Source: Mytilus galloprovincialis
Taxonomy: Eukaryota; Mollusca; Bivalvia; Mytilida; Mytilidae
Length of the DNA stretch: 64,000 nt
Direction: 5' to 3'
Assembly: GCF_965363235.1 (NCBI RefSeq)
Contig: NC_134842.1
Coordinates: 31,186,958 to 31,250,957 of the forward strand
Shown: piece after piece, positions 13,101-24,500 of the stretch
How the letters are laid out: every line of letters begins with the position of its first letter
How positions within the stretch are numbered: the stretch's first letter is position 1
The notes under the pieces: generated by a model
What the model saw: the letters and a program-made list of their open reading frames with translations, nothing else
Told to the model about the DNA's origin: nothing
Databases searched by the model: none
Position numbers and translations under genes: made by a program

Positions 13101-14008
13101 TGATAACCAAAAAGAAGCAAGGAGTGAAATAAATAAAAAAAACATAAATTGTGTATGAAGCGTAAAATACGAAACAAATTGAGTAATGTGTTGGTTATTT
13201 GTAACTTTGGGGAAGGTAACTAATTCAGATGTTAAAAGGCCACTAGCTGTCATGTTCCCTGATTTGACTCAAATTCTCATATAAAGTCAAAGTCAAAGAT
13301 ATGATTGATATAAAATCCAAAAACTGGATAGCAATTGTCATCAAAGCACAAACAAAGAACAAACACAATATCATTACAAGCAGTTACATATCAATACAGA
13401 ACAGTAAAAAGAAATATATAATGATATCTATATAAAATATTGTAATTTTCAATTACCCCCTTCTATTTATTTGACCGAGGAGATACAGATTTAGATATTT
13501 GTAATACAATTTATACAATATATAACATAAAATAACTTAAGTTAGTGAAGGTCTAAACTTATTCATCTCAGTAATACCTTTTATGCAACATGTACGGACA
13601 TCATAATCGTTACTTCGAAATATGAGATAGAATTTTTCAACGTCTATAAAAAAGATGATTGAAAAATGGTAAAATACATGATTTATCTCGTAGCGAGTGC
13701 CCCTTTGATACTACATGTATATCAATTACCTAAACACATGAAAAGCCGTATATTTTATGCATACATATCTATTTCATAATACATTCGTCTGTTATTGGAA
13801 TACTACTAATTTTGCAAACTTATATTTTTCGAAATGTTTATGTTAATATTTATTTATTCATTGGTAGTCTCATTGATATATATCTCATTTTGTGATTTTT
13901 TTATATCAGTATCAATTTTTTTTTATATTTATTTCAGAGATACAAATACATCAAAAAGATACGAATTTATATGTAAACCTGGAACTAAAACCTTCAACAA
14001 GAACCTAG
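826..14008 (+). CDS. IgR1: IgSF transmembrane receptor with tyrosine-rich tail (5' end outside window)
   Basis: Membrane receptor of the immunoglobulin superfamily; no ligand can be named. Exons seen: 826-1155 (Ig A), 2141-2392 or 2124-2392 (Ig B1), 4279-4542 (Ig C), 5694-5972 (Ig B2), 7553-7687 (transmembrane), 9496-9541, 11415-11470, 11987-12020, 12596-12678 and 13938-14008 (cytoplasmic, stop TAG). All Ig exons and the TM exon are phase 1 at both ends, and the cytoplasmic phases run 1-2-1-2-1 exactly as in the two downstream paralogues. The TM segment is a run of small and hydrophobic residues after GVGTG, followed by the stop-transfer RKRR. The tail has tyrosines in VYESEF, LYNEL, TYEEF, IYENL and LYVNL. 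The signal peptide and first Ig domain must lie left of position 1. A Yxx[L/I] signalling tail is seen; an immune role is inferred. Confidence 0.82.
1156..2123 (+). other. intron of IgR1
   Basis: AT-rich intron. Two short ORFs inside it have no recognisable domain and no splice context. No repeat recognised. Confidence 0.5.
2141..2392 (+). CDS. IgR1 exon: Ig domain type B1, unusual 5' end
   Basis: Homologous to the type B exons of all three genes: the SVWWTRQND core is present and the donor is T|GTAAGT. Compared with its paralogues the start is about 10 bases short. From the expected acceptor (TTGTAG, exon from 2124) the frame fails and soon meets a stop. A second AG at 2139-2140 (TACCAG) would give a 252-nt exon, phase 1-1, fully open and in frame with both neighbours. 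The domain would then lose its first strand. It has a single cysteine (YYKCN) and lacks the NYT sequon present in the other type B domains. It is either a shortened functional exon or a dying one that is skipped; skipping also keeps the frame. Confidence 0.55.
2393..4278 (+). other. intron of IgR1
   Basis: Nothing firmly recognised. ORFs at about 3592-3816 and 3851-4039 have no Ig signature, no matching counterpart in the paralogues and no clear splice sites, so they are not called. Confidence 0.5.
4279..4542 (+). CDS. IgR1 exon: Ig domain type C (only in this copy)
   Basis: Acceptor ATATTAG, donor T|GTTAGT, 264 nt, phase 1-1. A canonical I-set or C2-like Ig domain: B-strand LSCVIAEANP, core YQWNYP, F-strand GQYYCSATNSVG. 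It resembles nephrin- and CD22-type extracellular Ig repeats. IgR2 and IgR3 have no counterpart between their A and TM exons. Confidence 0.85.
4562..5124 (+). mobile_element. MITE-like element with TTAA ends, in IgR1 intron
   Basis: The left end reads TTAAGGAGGCTCGAGGGT. The right end, read inward on the other strand, is TTAAGGGGGTTCGCGGGT. That gives imperfect terminal inverted repeats of about 18 bases bounded by TTAA. The interior is A/T-rich with no coding potential. The TTAA border suggests a piggyBac-type or other TTAA-targeting non-autonomous DNA transposon. A related end occurs near 30245. Confidence 0.6.
5694..5972 (+). CDS. IgR1 exon: Ig domain type B2
   Basis: Acceptor ACATTTCAG, donor A|GTAAGT, 279 nt, phase 1-1. 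Length is identical to the type B exons of IgR2 and IgR3. Core SIWWTRQND, F-strand DNYTCHVMNT with an N-glycosylation sequon overlapping the cysteine. There is no B-strand cysteine (NVSPTVDSHP occupies that strand), so the F-strand cysteine is unpaired within the domain. Confidence 0.88.
6290..6560 (+). repeat. dispersed mussel-type repeat fragment
   Basis: Contains the landmark string GAACGAAAAACAAAT followed by a variant of GGCTCCTGACTCGGGAC. The same block recurs near 44450-44600 and 53700-53810. Non-coding and degenerate. Confidence 0.5.
7025..7190 (-). repeat. tail fragment of reverse-transcriptase element (family R2)
   Basis: Starts GAGGGACGAAAGATACCA and runs through CAACGCCATGGCTAAAAATG to AACACGAACCCC. 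It is the same block as the non-coding end of the element at 45250-45980, whose RT reads on the minus strand. The short ORF in this stretch is therefore repeat DNA. It lies in the IgR1 intron before the TM exon. Confidence 0.65.
7553..7687 (+). CDS. IgR1 exon: transmembrane segment
   Basis: Acceptor ATTTTAG, donor G|GTAAAC, 135 nt, phase 1-1. It encodes a short stalk, then GVGTGLAVIILILGAASVFF as membrane helix, then the basic stop-transfer RKRRMAKRKG. The same layout is found at 29203-29340 and 47739-47873. Confidence 0.88.
7974..8600. repeat. degenerate array of TCCGTT / GACGTCCGTT motifs
   Basis: The words TCCGTTAGACGTCCGTTC, TCCGTTAGATGTCCGTTC and CGTCGACGTCCGTTC occur close together at 7978-8100. 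Weaker versions (CCGTT, CGTCCG, TATCCG) continue to about 8590. It looks like an old short-unit repeat in an IgR1 intron. The overlapping ORFs here (8350-8595 in two frames) follow from the scarcity of stop codons in this motif. Confidence 0.45.
9496..9541 (+). CDS. IgR1 exon: cytoplasmic 1
   Basis: 46 nt, acceptor CTTTCAG, donor AG|GTAAAT, phase 1 in and 2 out. It encodes about 15 residues with NSKVYESEF. The matching exons in IgR2 and IgR3 are also 46 nt with the motif VYE. Confidence 0.85.
10205..10330 (+). repeat. short degraded copy of family R2 tail, opposite orientation
   Basis: TTGCTATGGCATTATTAGTTTG and the following bases match the reverse complement of the CAATGCCATGG(C)TAAA block of family R2. 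Old and partial. Confidence 0.4.
10553..10765 (-). repeat. 3' tail fragment of Penelope-like element (family R1)
   Basis: AAATTGAGAATGGAAATGGG, then the GGTCACCAACAGGTCTTCAA block, ending at CAAGAAACTAAAAT. It matches the terminal part of the element at 18.6 kb, so it is a truncated copy whose element strand is minus. Confidence 0.7.
11415..11470 (+). CDS. IgR1 exon: cytoplasmic 2, YNEL motif
   Basis: 56 nt, acceptor TTTACAG, donor CAG|GTCAGT, phase 2 in and 1 out. It contains DNHLYNELQDL, a YxxL half-ITAM-like motif. The paralogue exons are 56 nt with HFYNELGDL and HLYNALQDY. Confidence 0.87.
11471..11986 (+). other. intron of IgR1
   Basis: Short intron; nothing recognised. Confidence 0.5.
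11987..12020 (+). CDS. IgR1 exon: cytoplasmic 3 (micro-exon)
   Basis: 34 nt, acceptor TTTACAG, donor TG|GTAAGT, phase 1 in and 2 out. About 11 hydrophilic residues, no tyrosine. The same length is kept in IgR2 and IgR3, which supports a micro-exon that is too short to find without comparison. Confidence 0.8.
12150..12320 (+). repeat. dispersed repeat fragment
   Basis: Contains AAAAGCTCAAACACATCAAA and a degraded CTTGACTTGGTACAGGCA block, as at 44280-44500 and 33700-33800. It covers part of an IgR1 intron. Confidence 0.5.
12596..12678 (+). CDS. IgR1 exon: cytoplasmic 4, YENL motif
   Basis: 83 nt, acceptor TCTGCAG, donor G|GTAGGT, phase 2 in and 1 out. Two tyrosines: NTYEEFGEV and DNIYENLKI. 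YEN fits the Grb2-type SH2 ligand pattern YxN as well as YxxL. Confidence 0.87.
12679..13937 (+). other. intron of IgR1
   Basis: AT-rich; no repeat or exon recognised. Confidence 0.5.
13938..14008 (+). CDS. IgR1 exon: last, YVNL motif and stop
   Basis: Acceptor TATTTCAG, 71 nt to the TAG stop. It encodes TNLYVNLELKPS near the C-terminus. The longer ORF in another frame through this exon (13834-14148) is a shadow; the frame used here is the one that matches the phase and the ends of IgR2 and IgR3. Confidence 0.86.
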
Positions 14009-14324
14009 TTTTAATTGTTTGTTTTTTTTGTTCCTTACTCACAAAATTTCACAGTTTTTTCATCATGAATCAATTCAACTATGGACCGTATTGCTTTGGG
14101 GAAGGATGTCTGCATAGTAGACAATTCAGTTCATGTGGTTTAAATTGAACAGTTATTGTACTGAACTATTGTATTATACAAAGTGAATTTCAAGATTATG
14201 TGTGCTTGTTTACCATGGTTTTGTTTGCAATTCAAACCAAGATCACTATAAATTAATATCAAGTATTATGTTTTTATGAAGAAAAAAGATAAACAATGTC
14301 ATGGAAGTGGAAAGTTAAGCTATC

Positions 14325-14330
14325 AATAAA
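14325..14330 (+). terminator. candidate polyadenylation signal of IgR1
   Basis: AATAAA about 320 bases after the IgR1 stop codon, the first good hexamer downstream. Confidence 0.45.
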
Positions 14331-16477
14331 ATCTCGTTTAAACCATCATTTGCTCCGGAAATGCCTGCTCCAAGTGAGGACAATGGAAGTTTTGTTTCAC
14401 ACTTATCCCGTTAAATGATAATGTTTGATTTATCAGTTTTTCCCCTTTTTAAATATTCCCTTGGAGTTCGGCATTTTTAATACTACAATAATGAATCTAA
14501 CATCCATCATAAATTTGAATTTTAGCTGATTAACAATACTTTTTTGTGATTTACCAAAAATGATATAGTATGTCTTGTTTTTCTTCTTCTTTTCGCTTTA
14601 AAAAAAATATTCATATTTCAACCTTTTATTATGTTTATGGAGATAATAATACCATCGTGATATTCAAACTCATCAGTCGAAGACAAGGTGACAATGACAT
14701 GGCATACAAGGCTAAACGATGAACAGATAAACAACTTCTACAAAGCACACCATAGAAAACAACAGAATGAGAACACAGAATTCACCAAAATACGGGAGAT
14801 AATGTCAGTTACTTCGAAAGGTTCTAAAGATCCTGCTCCACAAGAGTGTTTTGCATGATCTGAAATGGGTCTTTGGAACTATTATGAATTGATGCTTTAC
14901 AAAAAGGTCTCTTGCATGCAATTAAACGATATCCTAAAAAGTGTACGTCTTCATGATAATAAAGATAAAGTATTTTTTCAAACGTTATACGGCCACAGTG
15001 TCTTGCGTTGAGGTGCCCATATGCAATATGACATGACTATTGATTTAGTCAATGCTGTATTGAAAAGAACTCGTTTTTTCTTTTCAACTAATTGAATCAT
15101 GGAATATCAATCGCCTAGTCAGAAAATATTTGATGAACATTATTAATTTCATACTGGCCATGCAGGAATTACTGTCTATTTTGGAAAGCGAATTTGAATT
15201 AAAACTACCAATTTGTGTTTTTGTCTAATTTCTCGATTTCTGCTATTATTTGCCACATCCTTATATGTTTACATTTAGTACCTATATATTGACAATATTT
15301 TATGCAGTTTGAGTGTAAAGATATAACTACATATAAATATATAATGCAATAAAGTGTCGTAAGATACCAAGGGGACATTCAATACGCATAAGAATATTAC
15401 AGAAATTGTCGGTATTTATGTGAAAGTTCGGAATATATGTTTGCACTTTTGATATATAAAAAAAAGTAACTGGTCTTATATCAGAAAGTGAAAATATTTT
15501 AAATAAGAGATTGTTCAGTAATTTTGCATTAAACTAGTACAGTTTTGTCAACCAAGTTAACTAGAATGCAGTAAAGTAAGGTGTGTTTGTCCCTTGACAC
15601 ATCGGTGAAAATTTTGACTATCAGTAGCAATATTAGATCTCAAAGGATTGATTAAGTAAGGTTTTAAATACAAATATACATGTAAGGCCGTACAGTGACC
15701 TATAGTTGTTAATTTCTGTGTCATTTTAGTATATTGTGGAGAGTTGTCTCATTGACAATCATACCATATCTTCTTTGTTTAATATGTAGCAGTATTATGA
15801 GGTGTGTGGATGTCATTATAACAATACAATATGTTGAATTTTAGACATAGAAGAAAAAAAACAAAGGTGTGAATTCTGAAATAAAGAAATGTTAAAACAG
15901 ATGTTACTTGCCTGGTGTCCTAAGAAATACTATTCTACAATTTCAAACAGACAAATTAACAATGAAACTAACAAATTTAAGAAATAAATTTTTAATGCTC
16001 TATTCTCATTCCAATATAGTGTCAACATTGTACACCTCAGAATCAAGCTTTATATACTCACAATCATTTTCATTCTTGTAGGTCCATTTATAAACAATAG
16101 ACCTTTAAACACGTTCAAACGACATACATTACGACTGAATGAAACTGAAAGGTAATAAAATACAAACCTCGAGAGTTATAAAACATTATGGCCAAAAAAT
16201 GACAAACAAAAGAAGAACATCAAATTCATTCAAGCTTACTGAAGTTACAAACCGGACAACTAAACTACAAAATTAGGTTGACCGTTATGATATTTCTGTT
16301 TCACAGATGACGACGAATATATTCCAATCGTCGTAACAACAATCCCCTCTTCATGTCGGATGTGACCTACATGTACTAATTGAGACTTAACAACGGGTGT
16401 GTACTTACACGAGCAACATGTCACATGTAAATCAGGATGCAGTTATTCCTCTGACGCACCCGAAACTACAGCCGGAA

Positions 16478-16625
16478 TTTGGTGAGGTTTGTGTTGCTCA
16501 GTCTTTCGATAACTATTTTGTATACTTATTTTTGTCTGATGTTCTATTTCTCTTTTTGCCATGGCGTTGTCAGATAATTTTCCATTTGCGTTTTGAATGT
16601 ACTTTTTGTATCTTTCGCAAATCAG
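16478..16625 (+). repeat. family R2 tail fragment, opposite orientation
   Basis: TTTTTGCCATGGCGTTGTCA with the neighbouring GTGTTGCTCAGTCTTT is the reverse complement of the R2 tail seen at 7025 and 45250. It explains the 87-residue ORF at 16397-16660. Confidence 0.6.
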
Positions 16626-17309
16626 CTGCTCTCTGTGAGTGTCAACTGTTTAATTTGTAGAGACTTACGGGTTTAATCTTTCATCACTGTTTTGAAAATT
16701 GAAACAAATTATCTTTGTTAGAAACATTTGATTTTAAGATTGGATATTTCCGAGGCTTTATGTGAGTTTGAGATATTTGTATGAACCTCCTAGGCAGTTG
16801 CTAAAGAGGATTTTTTGTATAGTCGAAATGCAATAATTGTTTAAATGATAAAAACTGCAATCAGATTAACAAAAAGACAAATAGGATAGAGCTGGCTTTT
16901 ATCCTACTTGCCCTAGTCATTATCTTTTGTAGACATGAAGTATGCATCATATTTGGAACTTAGAATTGTCTTTCTATATGCCAACAACGTAATGTTATTT
17001 ACCGATGAGAAACATTCTGTCTCTAAGATAACATACTCTGACACTACTAAACTAGTGAGGAACTGGTTGTAGCAGAATTTTGAAATCAAAGATAAATACA
17101 AACACCGTTGACAACATCAGTCGATATGAAAGTTTGTAGTCTGTTATAGGAGAGAGTCAACTACGAAAAGATTCACATTGTCAGATGAATCTAGTTAAGA
17201 TATCAAGGACGACAAATATCCAACTTAATTACAAACAAATTTTGCAATATGCCTACAATATAGAATTATACAGCTACGATAAACGCCTTACATCATGGTC
17301 GGGACTCGA

Positions 17310-17460
17310 AAAGAGGGACGCAGATACCAGAGGGACAGTCAAACTCATAAATCGAAAATAAACTGACAACGCCTGGCTAAAAATGAAAAAAGACAAACAG
17401 GCAAACAATAGAACACATGACACAACATAGAAAACTAAAGAATAAGCAACACGAACCTGC
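17310..17460 (-). repeat. family R2 tail fragment
   Basis: GAGGGACGCAGATACCAGAG through GACAACGCCTGGCTAAAA to AAGCAACACGAACC matches the other R2 tails in the minus orientation. Confidence 0.65.
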
Positions 17461-18454
17461 AAGACAAAATTGTAAATAGAAAACACATATTGGACAAATT
17501 ATGTAACTTAAAAAAGAAATTATCGAAAAAATCTCCTTCACGGAGTTGGCAAATCCAATCTCGGGAGATATACATAAAGTTCCATCACAAAAAAAATAAT
17601 GTTTATCTATTTACAGGAAATCCTTTTAAAACTTTTAAATACTAAAACAATTTGAGAATGACAATTTCCATCATGCGGGGATTGCAACGTAATAAATCAT
17701 TTCCCATCACGGGACAATTAATATCTGATTTTTTTCAGTTCCTAAAATCTAACTTCAAGAATAGAACATTCTACTTCTAGTTAAATTCTGAATCTAAAAT
17801 TTTTTTTTTAACTACATAAATATATCTCCCTGATGCGATATTTTGATTCCTTGTCTGATTTTGGCTTCACTTTTTGTCGTATTTTGTTAATAGCTCTTCA
17901 TCTTTTTAATAAGCTTTGGATTTTTATTTTTGTTTTGGTCTCGGGCATCACTAAAAAGACATTGATTGTCGATATTCTCTTTTGGTGAAAAATTTTGGTG
18001 TCATTTATGTTATTGCGGGGCTCACAGTTTTTATTTGTTATATAGATTTGTTTCTTTAAATTGATTTGCGAGATTTGAATATCGATTAATATGATTACCT
18101 TAATTGAATCAGCCATATACATACGGGGAGTGTTAAACTAAGATTAAAAAAAAATAATTCGATTATTGGACTAAACTCATTGTAAAGTTAAAAAGGTTTT
18201 TAAAGGTATAAATTTAAAATATACAAGCATACTTAAGTTATACCTTCCCCCTTTTTCTTACTCAGGTAAACTTTAAACTAAATGCACCTTTGTTTTAAAC
18301 AAAAGAAGCATACACGTGTTTGTGATTTTAAAAGTCACTATTGTGAATTAACACATGGCATAATTATAACATATTTGATTGTTTAGGTCAAGGAGTTTTA
18401 AAATCAAAATAAGAGGTGACCAATAAGGATGTTAAAATATACAAATATTTGTGC

Positions 18455-18524
18455 ATGATGAATGCCTGTATCTATTCGTGGATTTTCGGTTTATATTTAC
18501 TTGTACTTGAAGCATATTCATCAG
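18455..18524 (+). CDS. IgR2 exon 1: start codon and signal peptide
   Basis: Opens with two consecutive ATG codons at 18455 and 18458. It encodes a hydrophobic leader (core SWIFGLYLLVL) ending AYSS, with donor G|GTATGT in phase 1. The first ATG is chosen arbitrarily; use of the second shortens the leader by one residue. The frame joins exactly to the next Ig exon. Confidence 0.8.
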
Positions 18525-21500
18525 GTATGTAGTTGCTTATGCATATTGAACTCCAATAATTATAGAAATATAATAATTTCTAAGATGTATAACCAATAAA
18601 ATTGAGAATGGAAATGGGGAATGTGCCAAAGAGACAACAACCCGACCATAGAAAAAAACAACAGCAGAAGGTCACCAACAGGTCTTCAATGTAGCGAGAA
18701 ATTCCCGCACCCGGAGGCATCCTTCAACTGGCCACTAAACAAATATATAGTAGTTCAGTGATAATGAACGCCATACTAATTTCCAAATTGTACACAAGAA
18801 ACTAAAATTAAAATAATACAAGATTAACAAAGGCAAGAGGCTCCTGACTTGGGACAGGCGCAACAATGCGGCGGGGTTAAACATGTTTGTGAGATCTCAA
18901 CCATCCCCCTATAACTCTAGCCAATGTAGAAAAGTAAACGCATAACAATACGCACATTAAAATTCAGTTCAAGAGAAGTCCGAGTCTGATGTCAGAAGAT
19001 GTAACCAAAGAAAATAAACAAAATGACAATAATACATAAATAACAACAGACTACTAGCAGTTTACTGACATGCCAGCTCCAGACTTCAATTAAACTGACT
19101 GAAAGATTATGATTTCATCATATGAACATCAGGCACAATCCTTCCCGTTATGGGTTGAGTATCATACCATCATAAAATATATGAGAAGAGAACATAACCC
19201 GTGTCAATCCAACTGGTTTTTGAATAAATATGTTTAGTTCCGATGCAAAGACCCTATAAGTGAATCAATATTAACGCCAAAATATGCAATCTTTAATGAC
19301 CTGACAACAGTATCGTAACTATATCCCTTCTTAATAAGTCTATTCAAAGGTTTTGTTAGTTTTTGAGGTGAATACTGACACCTTTGTGCTTTATAAAATT
19401 TCCATAAAAAAATTGGATGTGAAATACCTGAACGTATAAGAAGTCCGCATGGTGAGCTATATTTACGAATGATATCCTTATACCGATGATAAAATTTAGT
19501 AAATGTTTTGTGATATCGAAAACCCTGGTGTAATAATTTTTCAGTAATACATAAATTTCTCTCGTTAAAATCTAAAACATTGTTACATACACGAGCGAAT
19601 CGTACAAGTTAAGATATATAAACACCGTAAGATGGTGACAAAGGAACGTCACCATCTAAATATATATAATTAACGATAGGAAATGAAAAATTATCTCTTT
19701 TATCATAAATTTTAGTATTCAGCTTTCCGTTAGTGATATAGATATCAAGATCGAGGAAAGGGCAGTGGTCATTGTTAGTATTAGCTTTATTTAAAGTAAG
19801 TTCAACAGGATAAATTTTTGTTAAATATACATACTGAAGTCGTCATTATTGAGAGCCAAAATATCATCTAAATATCTAAAAGTATTATTAAATTTGTTTA
19901 TCAGATGTTGTTTCGATGGGTCTTTGCTTATTTTTGTCATAAATTGTAACTCATAGCAATACAAAAACAGGTCCGCAATAAGTGGTGCACAGTTAGTCCC
20001 CATTGGAATTCCGATAATCTGACGATATACGGAATCCCTAAAGCGAACAAAAATGTTATCTAGTAAAAATTCAAGGGCATATATAGTATCAAAGCATGTC
20101 CAATTGACATAGTTTTTTTGTTTATTGCTACTGAAAAATGACCTAAAAGAGTTTGAACATATATATTCACATTCTGACTTTTTAAATGCCCATTTAATTA
20201 GGTGTGTGAATTTTTTCTTAATGAGAATTTGAGGCAATGTGGTATACAGGGTAGAAAAATCAAAACTTTGAACAGATTTAAAATCACCAATATAAGCATG
20301 CAATTTATCAAGTACTTCCAACGAGTTCTTGCACTCCAAAAGTAATTGATTCCACTATTTTCGAAGGCCTTATCTGAACAATTTGTTATCAGGTTTTTAA
20401 TTGTCCCAAGTGTTCTGGTAAGAAGAATAGACAATTTAGTAGTGGAACAATGACTTGAAGACGAAAAAAATCTATATTTGTAAGGTGTTTTGTGTAGCTT
20501 CGAAAGCCAGTACATAGTTGGGACTTTCATTGTATTTGGCTCTGCTTGTAAAGCGGTAGGTAAAAGTTTATGTTTGTAACAGATGTCCTTTTCTGAAAAT
20601 GGAGTCAGTTGGAATGTTGGTGAATTGGTGATTTCTTTTTTCAGAACCTCAATGTAAAATTTACGTCAAACAATAATAATATTATTAGCAGCTTTATCGG
20701 CCGGGACAAAAACAAATTTCTTGGCTAGTTCTTTTAGTTTATGTTTGATACGAGAAATAGGGTTTTTGAGGTTATTGTTAATAGTAAAATGTTCTTTAAA
20801 ATGTTGAATACGTATATCAACTATCTTCATTACTGAATTAAAAAAAGAGTCCAAAGATTTTTTGTCAGCTTTTTCCCGTTTTATCCATTTCATACAGTAA
20901 GTATGGAGTGAGTCGTGGATGATATTACGACACTCATGCCAATTAATAATTGACGGGGGACGATATTTAGGTCCTTTACTGAGGAATGATTTGAACTCTC
21001 GGTCTTGAACGATGTTAAGATCTCCTGTTATAACATGGGAAATGGGTCCATAAATATATTCGGAGGTACTACAATTACATGAAGTAGGTGTATTTTCACT
21101 GATATTAACATCTTTACACAGTTGACTATAATTAAACGCAAATTTCCGGGTAGATTTCATGTAAATATAACAAATAAGAGGTAGCTCAGTATTGTCAAAA
21201 TATCCAGGAATTTGTTCTTTAACAGAATGGTCGTTAAATATACCGGCAATATTTACAAAATCAAAACCTTTATTGACATACTTTATTTTAATAAAATGTT
21301 TTTATGATCTTCAGAGCGATCAATTTTGGGAAATAGTTTAGAATAACAATATGCCATAATAATTTGAACAATTTCATACTTAGGACTGCTATATGAAATT
21401 GTGTTGCAATCCTCAAAAATTTTATTTAACTTATTAACCGGTAATGAACAGAGTTTTGTTAACAGATAATATCTGCCGTTGTTTTTTGAAATAGAAATTA

Positions 21501-24500
21501 GGTCCGAAATATTGGTATGATTGGTCCGAAATTTTCTTTGATTGCGATTTGTCCTACGACCGTGAGAACGGTTTTTACGAACATTTTTAGAAACTATATC
21601 CAAAATGTTAACGGAATCGGTTCTAGATATATTACCAATTCCCATGATATTATCATTAAGACCGAGAGGGTAGACCGTAATTTTTTAATCCAATTTTATT
21701 CAATTATTTTCCGTGATCGTACAAACTTTGAATGTGATTCACCAGACTGCTTATTTACTACTTCTAAAAGTTGAACTGCTAAATATTTAAAAGGATGGTT
21801 GTGCTTCTTAAGGTGTTGGTAAATGATACTTTTGAATTTATTGGGTCTTTTAAAACGATACAGATGTTTTTGAGTGCGTTTAGATAAATATCGTCCAGTT
21901 TATCCTACGTACTGAATACCACACCCGGTGTGTTTCATGTGAGTAAATAAATAATACTGTTTGTTTTTCAAGTTATATCAGTTTCAAAATTCAAAGAAAA
22001 TGTGCGACCATTAAACGTGGACCTAACCGTATTGTTGGTGGAAAATTAAAGGCAACAGTAGTATACCGCTGTTCAAACTCATAAATCCATGGACAAAAAA
22101 CAAAATCGGGGTAACAAACTAAAACTGAGGGAAATGCATAAATATAAATATGGAAAGACGGGGACATGTAAGTCTTTTTTGGCATGACACTTATCGATAT
22201 AAGGGTAACCACGATTTTTATTATGGTAGTATTTTTAGATAACCGATTTTGAAGATTGAGACGTGTAGATACCCTTTGAACAAGTTAAGTATTTAATATT
22301 TTTCCATTTCTAAGCTTCATAATTGTTTTTTGTTAGTGAATTATATTATAAAGGAGCAATGACTGGCGTCCAGAATATGAACCAGCATACAATAATTTAA
22401 GTTATGTAAAATTGATAAATCTGTTCGGCTAAAAATGTCAAACGCTATCAGTATTAATTACCCGAAAAAGATAGGGTATATCAGGGTATAGGACTGATGG
22501 CTGACTAAATAGTAGAATGGGGCTGAATATTGAAATACTACTTTTTGATAAATATTCCTAAACTAATGAACTAGAGCAGTTCTCGCTCGGACACACACTC
22601 CATAATCTAGTATATTATAACAGCATAAACCTGAAGCACGGGGAGGCACTTTACTGCCTCCACACGGCAATAAAGACAATCTCTGTAAAAAATAAAATTA
22701 AGAATGGAAATGGGGAATGTGCCAAAGAGACAACAAGAAACTAAAATTAAAATAATACAAGACTAACAAAGGCAAGAGGCTCCTGACTTGGGACAGGCGC
22801 AACAATGCGGCGGGGTTAAACATGTTTGTGAGATCTCAACCCTCCCCCTATAACTCTAGCCAATGTAGAAAAGTAAACGCATAACAATACGCACATTAAA
22901 ATTCAGTTCAAGAGAAGTCCGAGTCTGATTTCAGAAGATGTAAGCAAAGAAAATAAACAAAATGACAATAATACATAAATAACAACAGACTACTAGCAGT
23001 TAACTGACATGCCAGCTCCAGACCAATTAAACTGACTGAAAGATTTTGATTTCAACATATGAACATCAGGCACAATCCTTCCAAACAAATATATGAAAAC
23101 TGATTATCATTTATTGAAAGTCATTTTATTTGTGCAGCGTCCGGGAATGATTTTATACGACAACATTTTTTTGCTCATGTGGCTGATATGACCAAATGTG
23201 CTTTTTCCCAGACCTGACGTCTTTTGTTGTCTGTTGTCTCCGCTGTCAAGTATCTTTTACAAAAATCTTCGTCTCTGACATTTTCAGGTCAAATGTGGGC
23301 TATTTATCACTCGGGTATATGTGTCCAATGCACACGCCTATCAAAAACAAATGCCGACATAACTAACAATGGAACATAGGGATGAAATGCAAGATTGTCA
23401 TTTATTTTACAAACAGATGTATAGAAGGAAAATAATTTACAATGACAGATATGCGTCCCGAATGAAAGATTTTTTTTATTCATTTTTTTAACCTGAATAA
23501 AGGTAAAGGATGTATATCTCTATTTGAGCACTTTTCATAACAGGGCTAAAACAAGTATTTTAGAACAGTTTCCATTTGTATACCTAAAAGACATGACGAC
23601 TTTCTATCTTTTATAATTTGTGATTCTATGCTAAAATTCAGTTTTATCAATCATTTTTGAAATCTGATTCGAGAGAAAAGTAGATTATCCAAGATAAATG
23701 TGCAAAATGTGTTGTATGTGTGGTTCTTGTCAGTTAAATGCACGTGACATTTAAAGATCTTGTTACATAAAAGTGGAGGTCCATCAATTAATATTTCACT
23801 TATTATAATCTGTATTGAAAACACCTAACAATAATAAGTGCACCTCATTCATTTCATATATTATCTTTATTTTCTTTATCAGGATAGGAAGTGGCTCAAA
23901 TATATGTTTGTTGAGAGTAAAAGTACATGCAATTTTCCACTAAGAAATAAAAAAATAATGTGCATCAGACCATACTGTATGCAAAGAAAGCTGAATGTTA
24001 GAATCCTTTTAAATACAAACGTCTTGTATCATGACATTTTAACACAGAAATGAGTTAAAAGTTAAAATCTTATTTTAAAACTTATGTTTTCTTTTTTATA
24101 TGTTAATATGTGTGCATGTTTATTGTAACACTTGTTTCAATTAAACATTCATTGTTCATGTATGAATGGATACTTTATGGTAAAAAAAAACTTTAAAAAA
24201 TTAAAATTGGTTGACAAAAATGTATTTTAATGTAAGACCTCCCTAAATTTCGAAATTTCCATTATCTTGCACAGGCCCATATAAATTTGACATTTGAATC
24301 ATTGTGATAAATCTAGTTAACTAAATGAGTGAACAGATGCTTTATATACATAATAAATTATAAAGAAGGCATTTCTGAATCAGATTTTTGCAGAATCTAT
24401 TTTTTTCACCCCCAAAGTCATGATAGTTAATATGGTTCGATTTAAACGTCAAAAATAGTCAACAAATGTTCAATATCAAAATTACATTGTTTCTCTAATA

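Larger units (their letters stand above)
14331..18454. other. intergenic, IgR1 to IgR2
   Basis: Holds only repeat fragments: 15715-15780 (reverse copy of the GAAGATGTGGTATGATTGCC family), 16478-16625 and 17310-17460 (family R2 tails in opposite orientations). No further exon recognised. The IgR2 promoter must lie here, but no reliable core element could be picked out. Confidence 0.5.

Noticed and set aside
13834-14148. 104-residue ORF over the last exon of IgR1 as a separate gene
   Set aside because: A different frame from the spliced exon. The exon frame reproduces the C-terminus of the paralogues, this one does not.
20198-20530. Separate host gene on the minus strand
   Set aside because: It is the upstream part of the Penelope-like RT region (MYWLSKLHK) and then a shifted frame over the RT core.
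22625-22670. Short GGAGGCA...TGCCTCC hairpin as an RNA element
   Set aside because: Only a 7-base stem in repeat-rich DNA; too weak to call.
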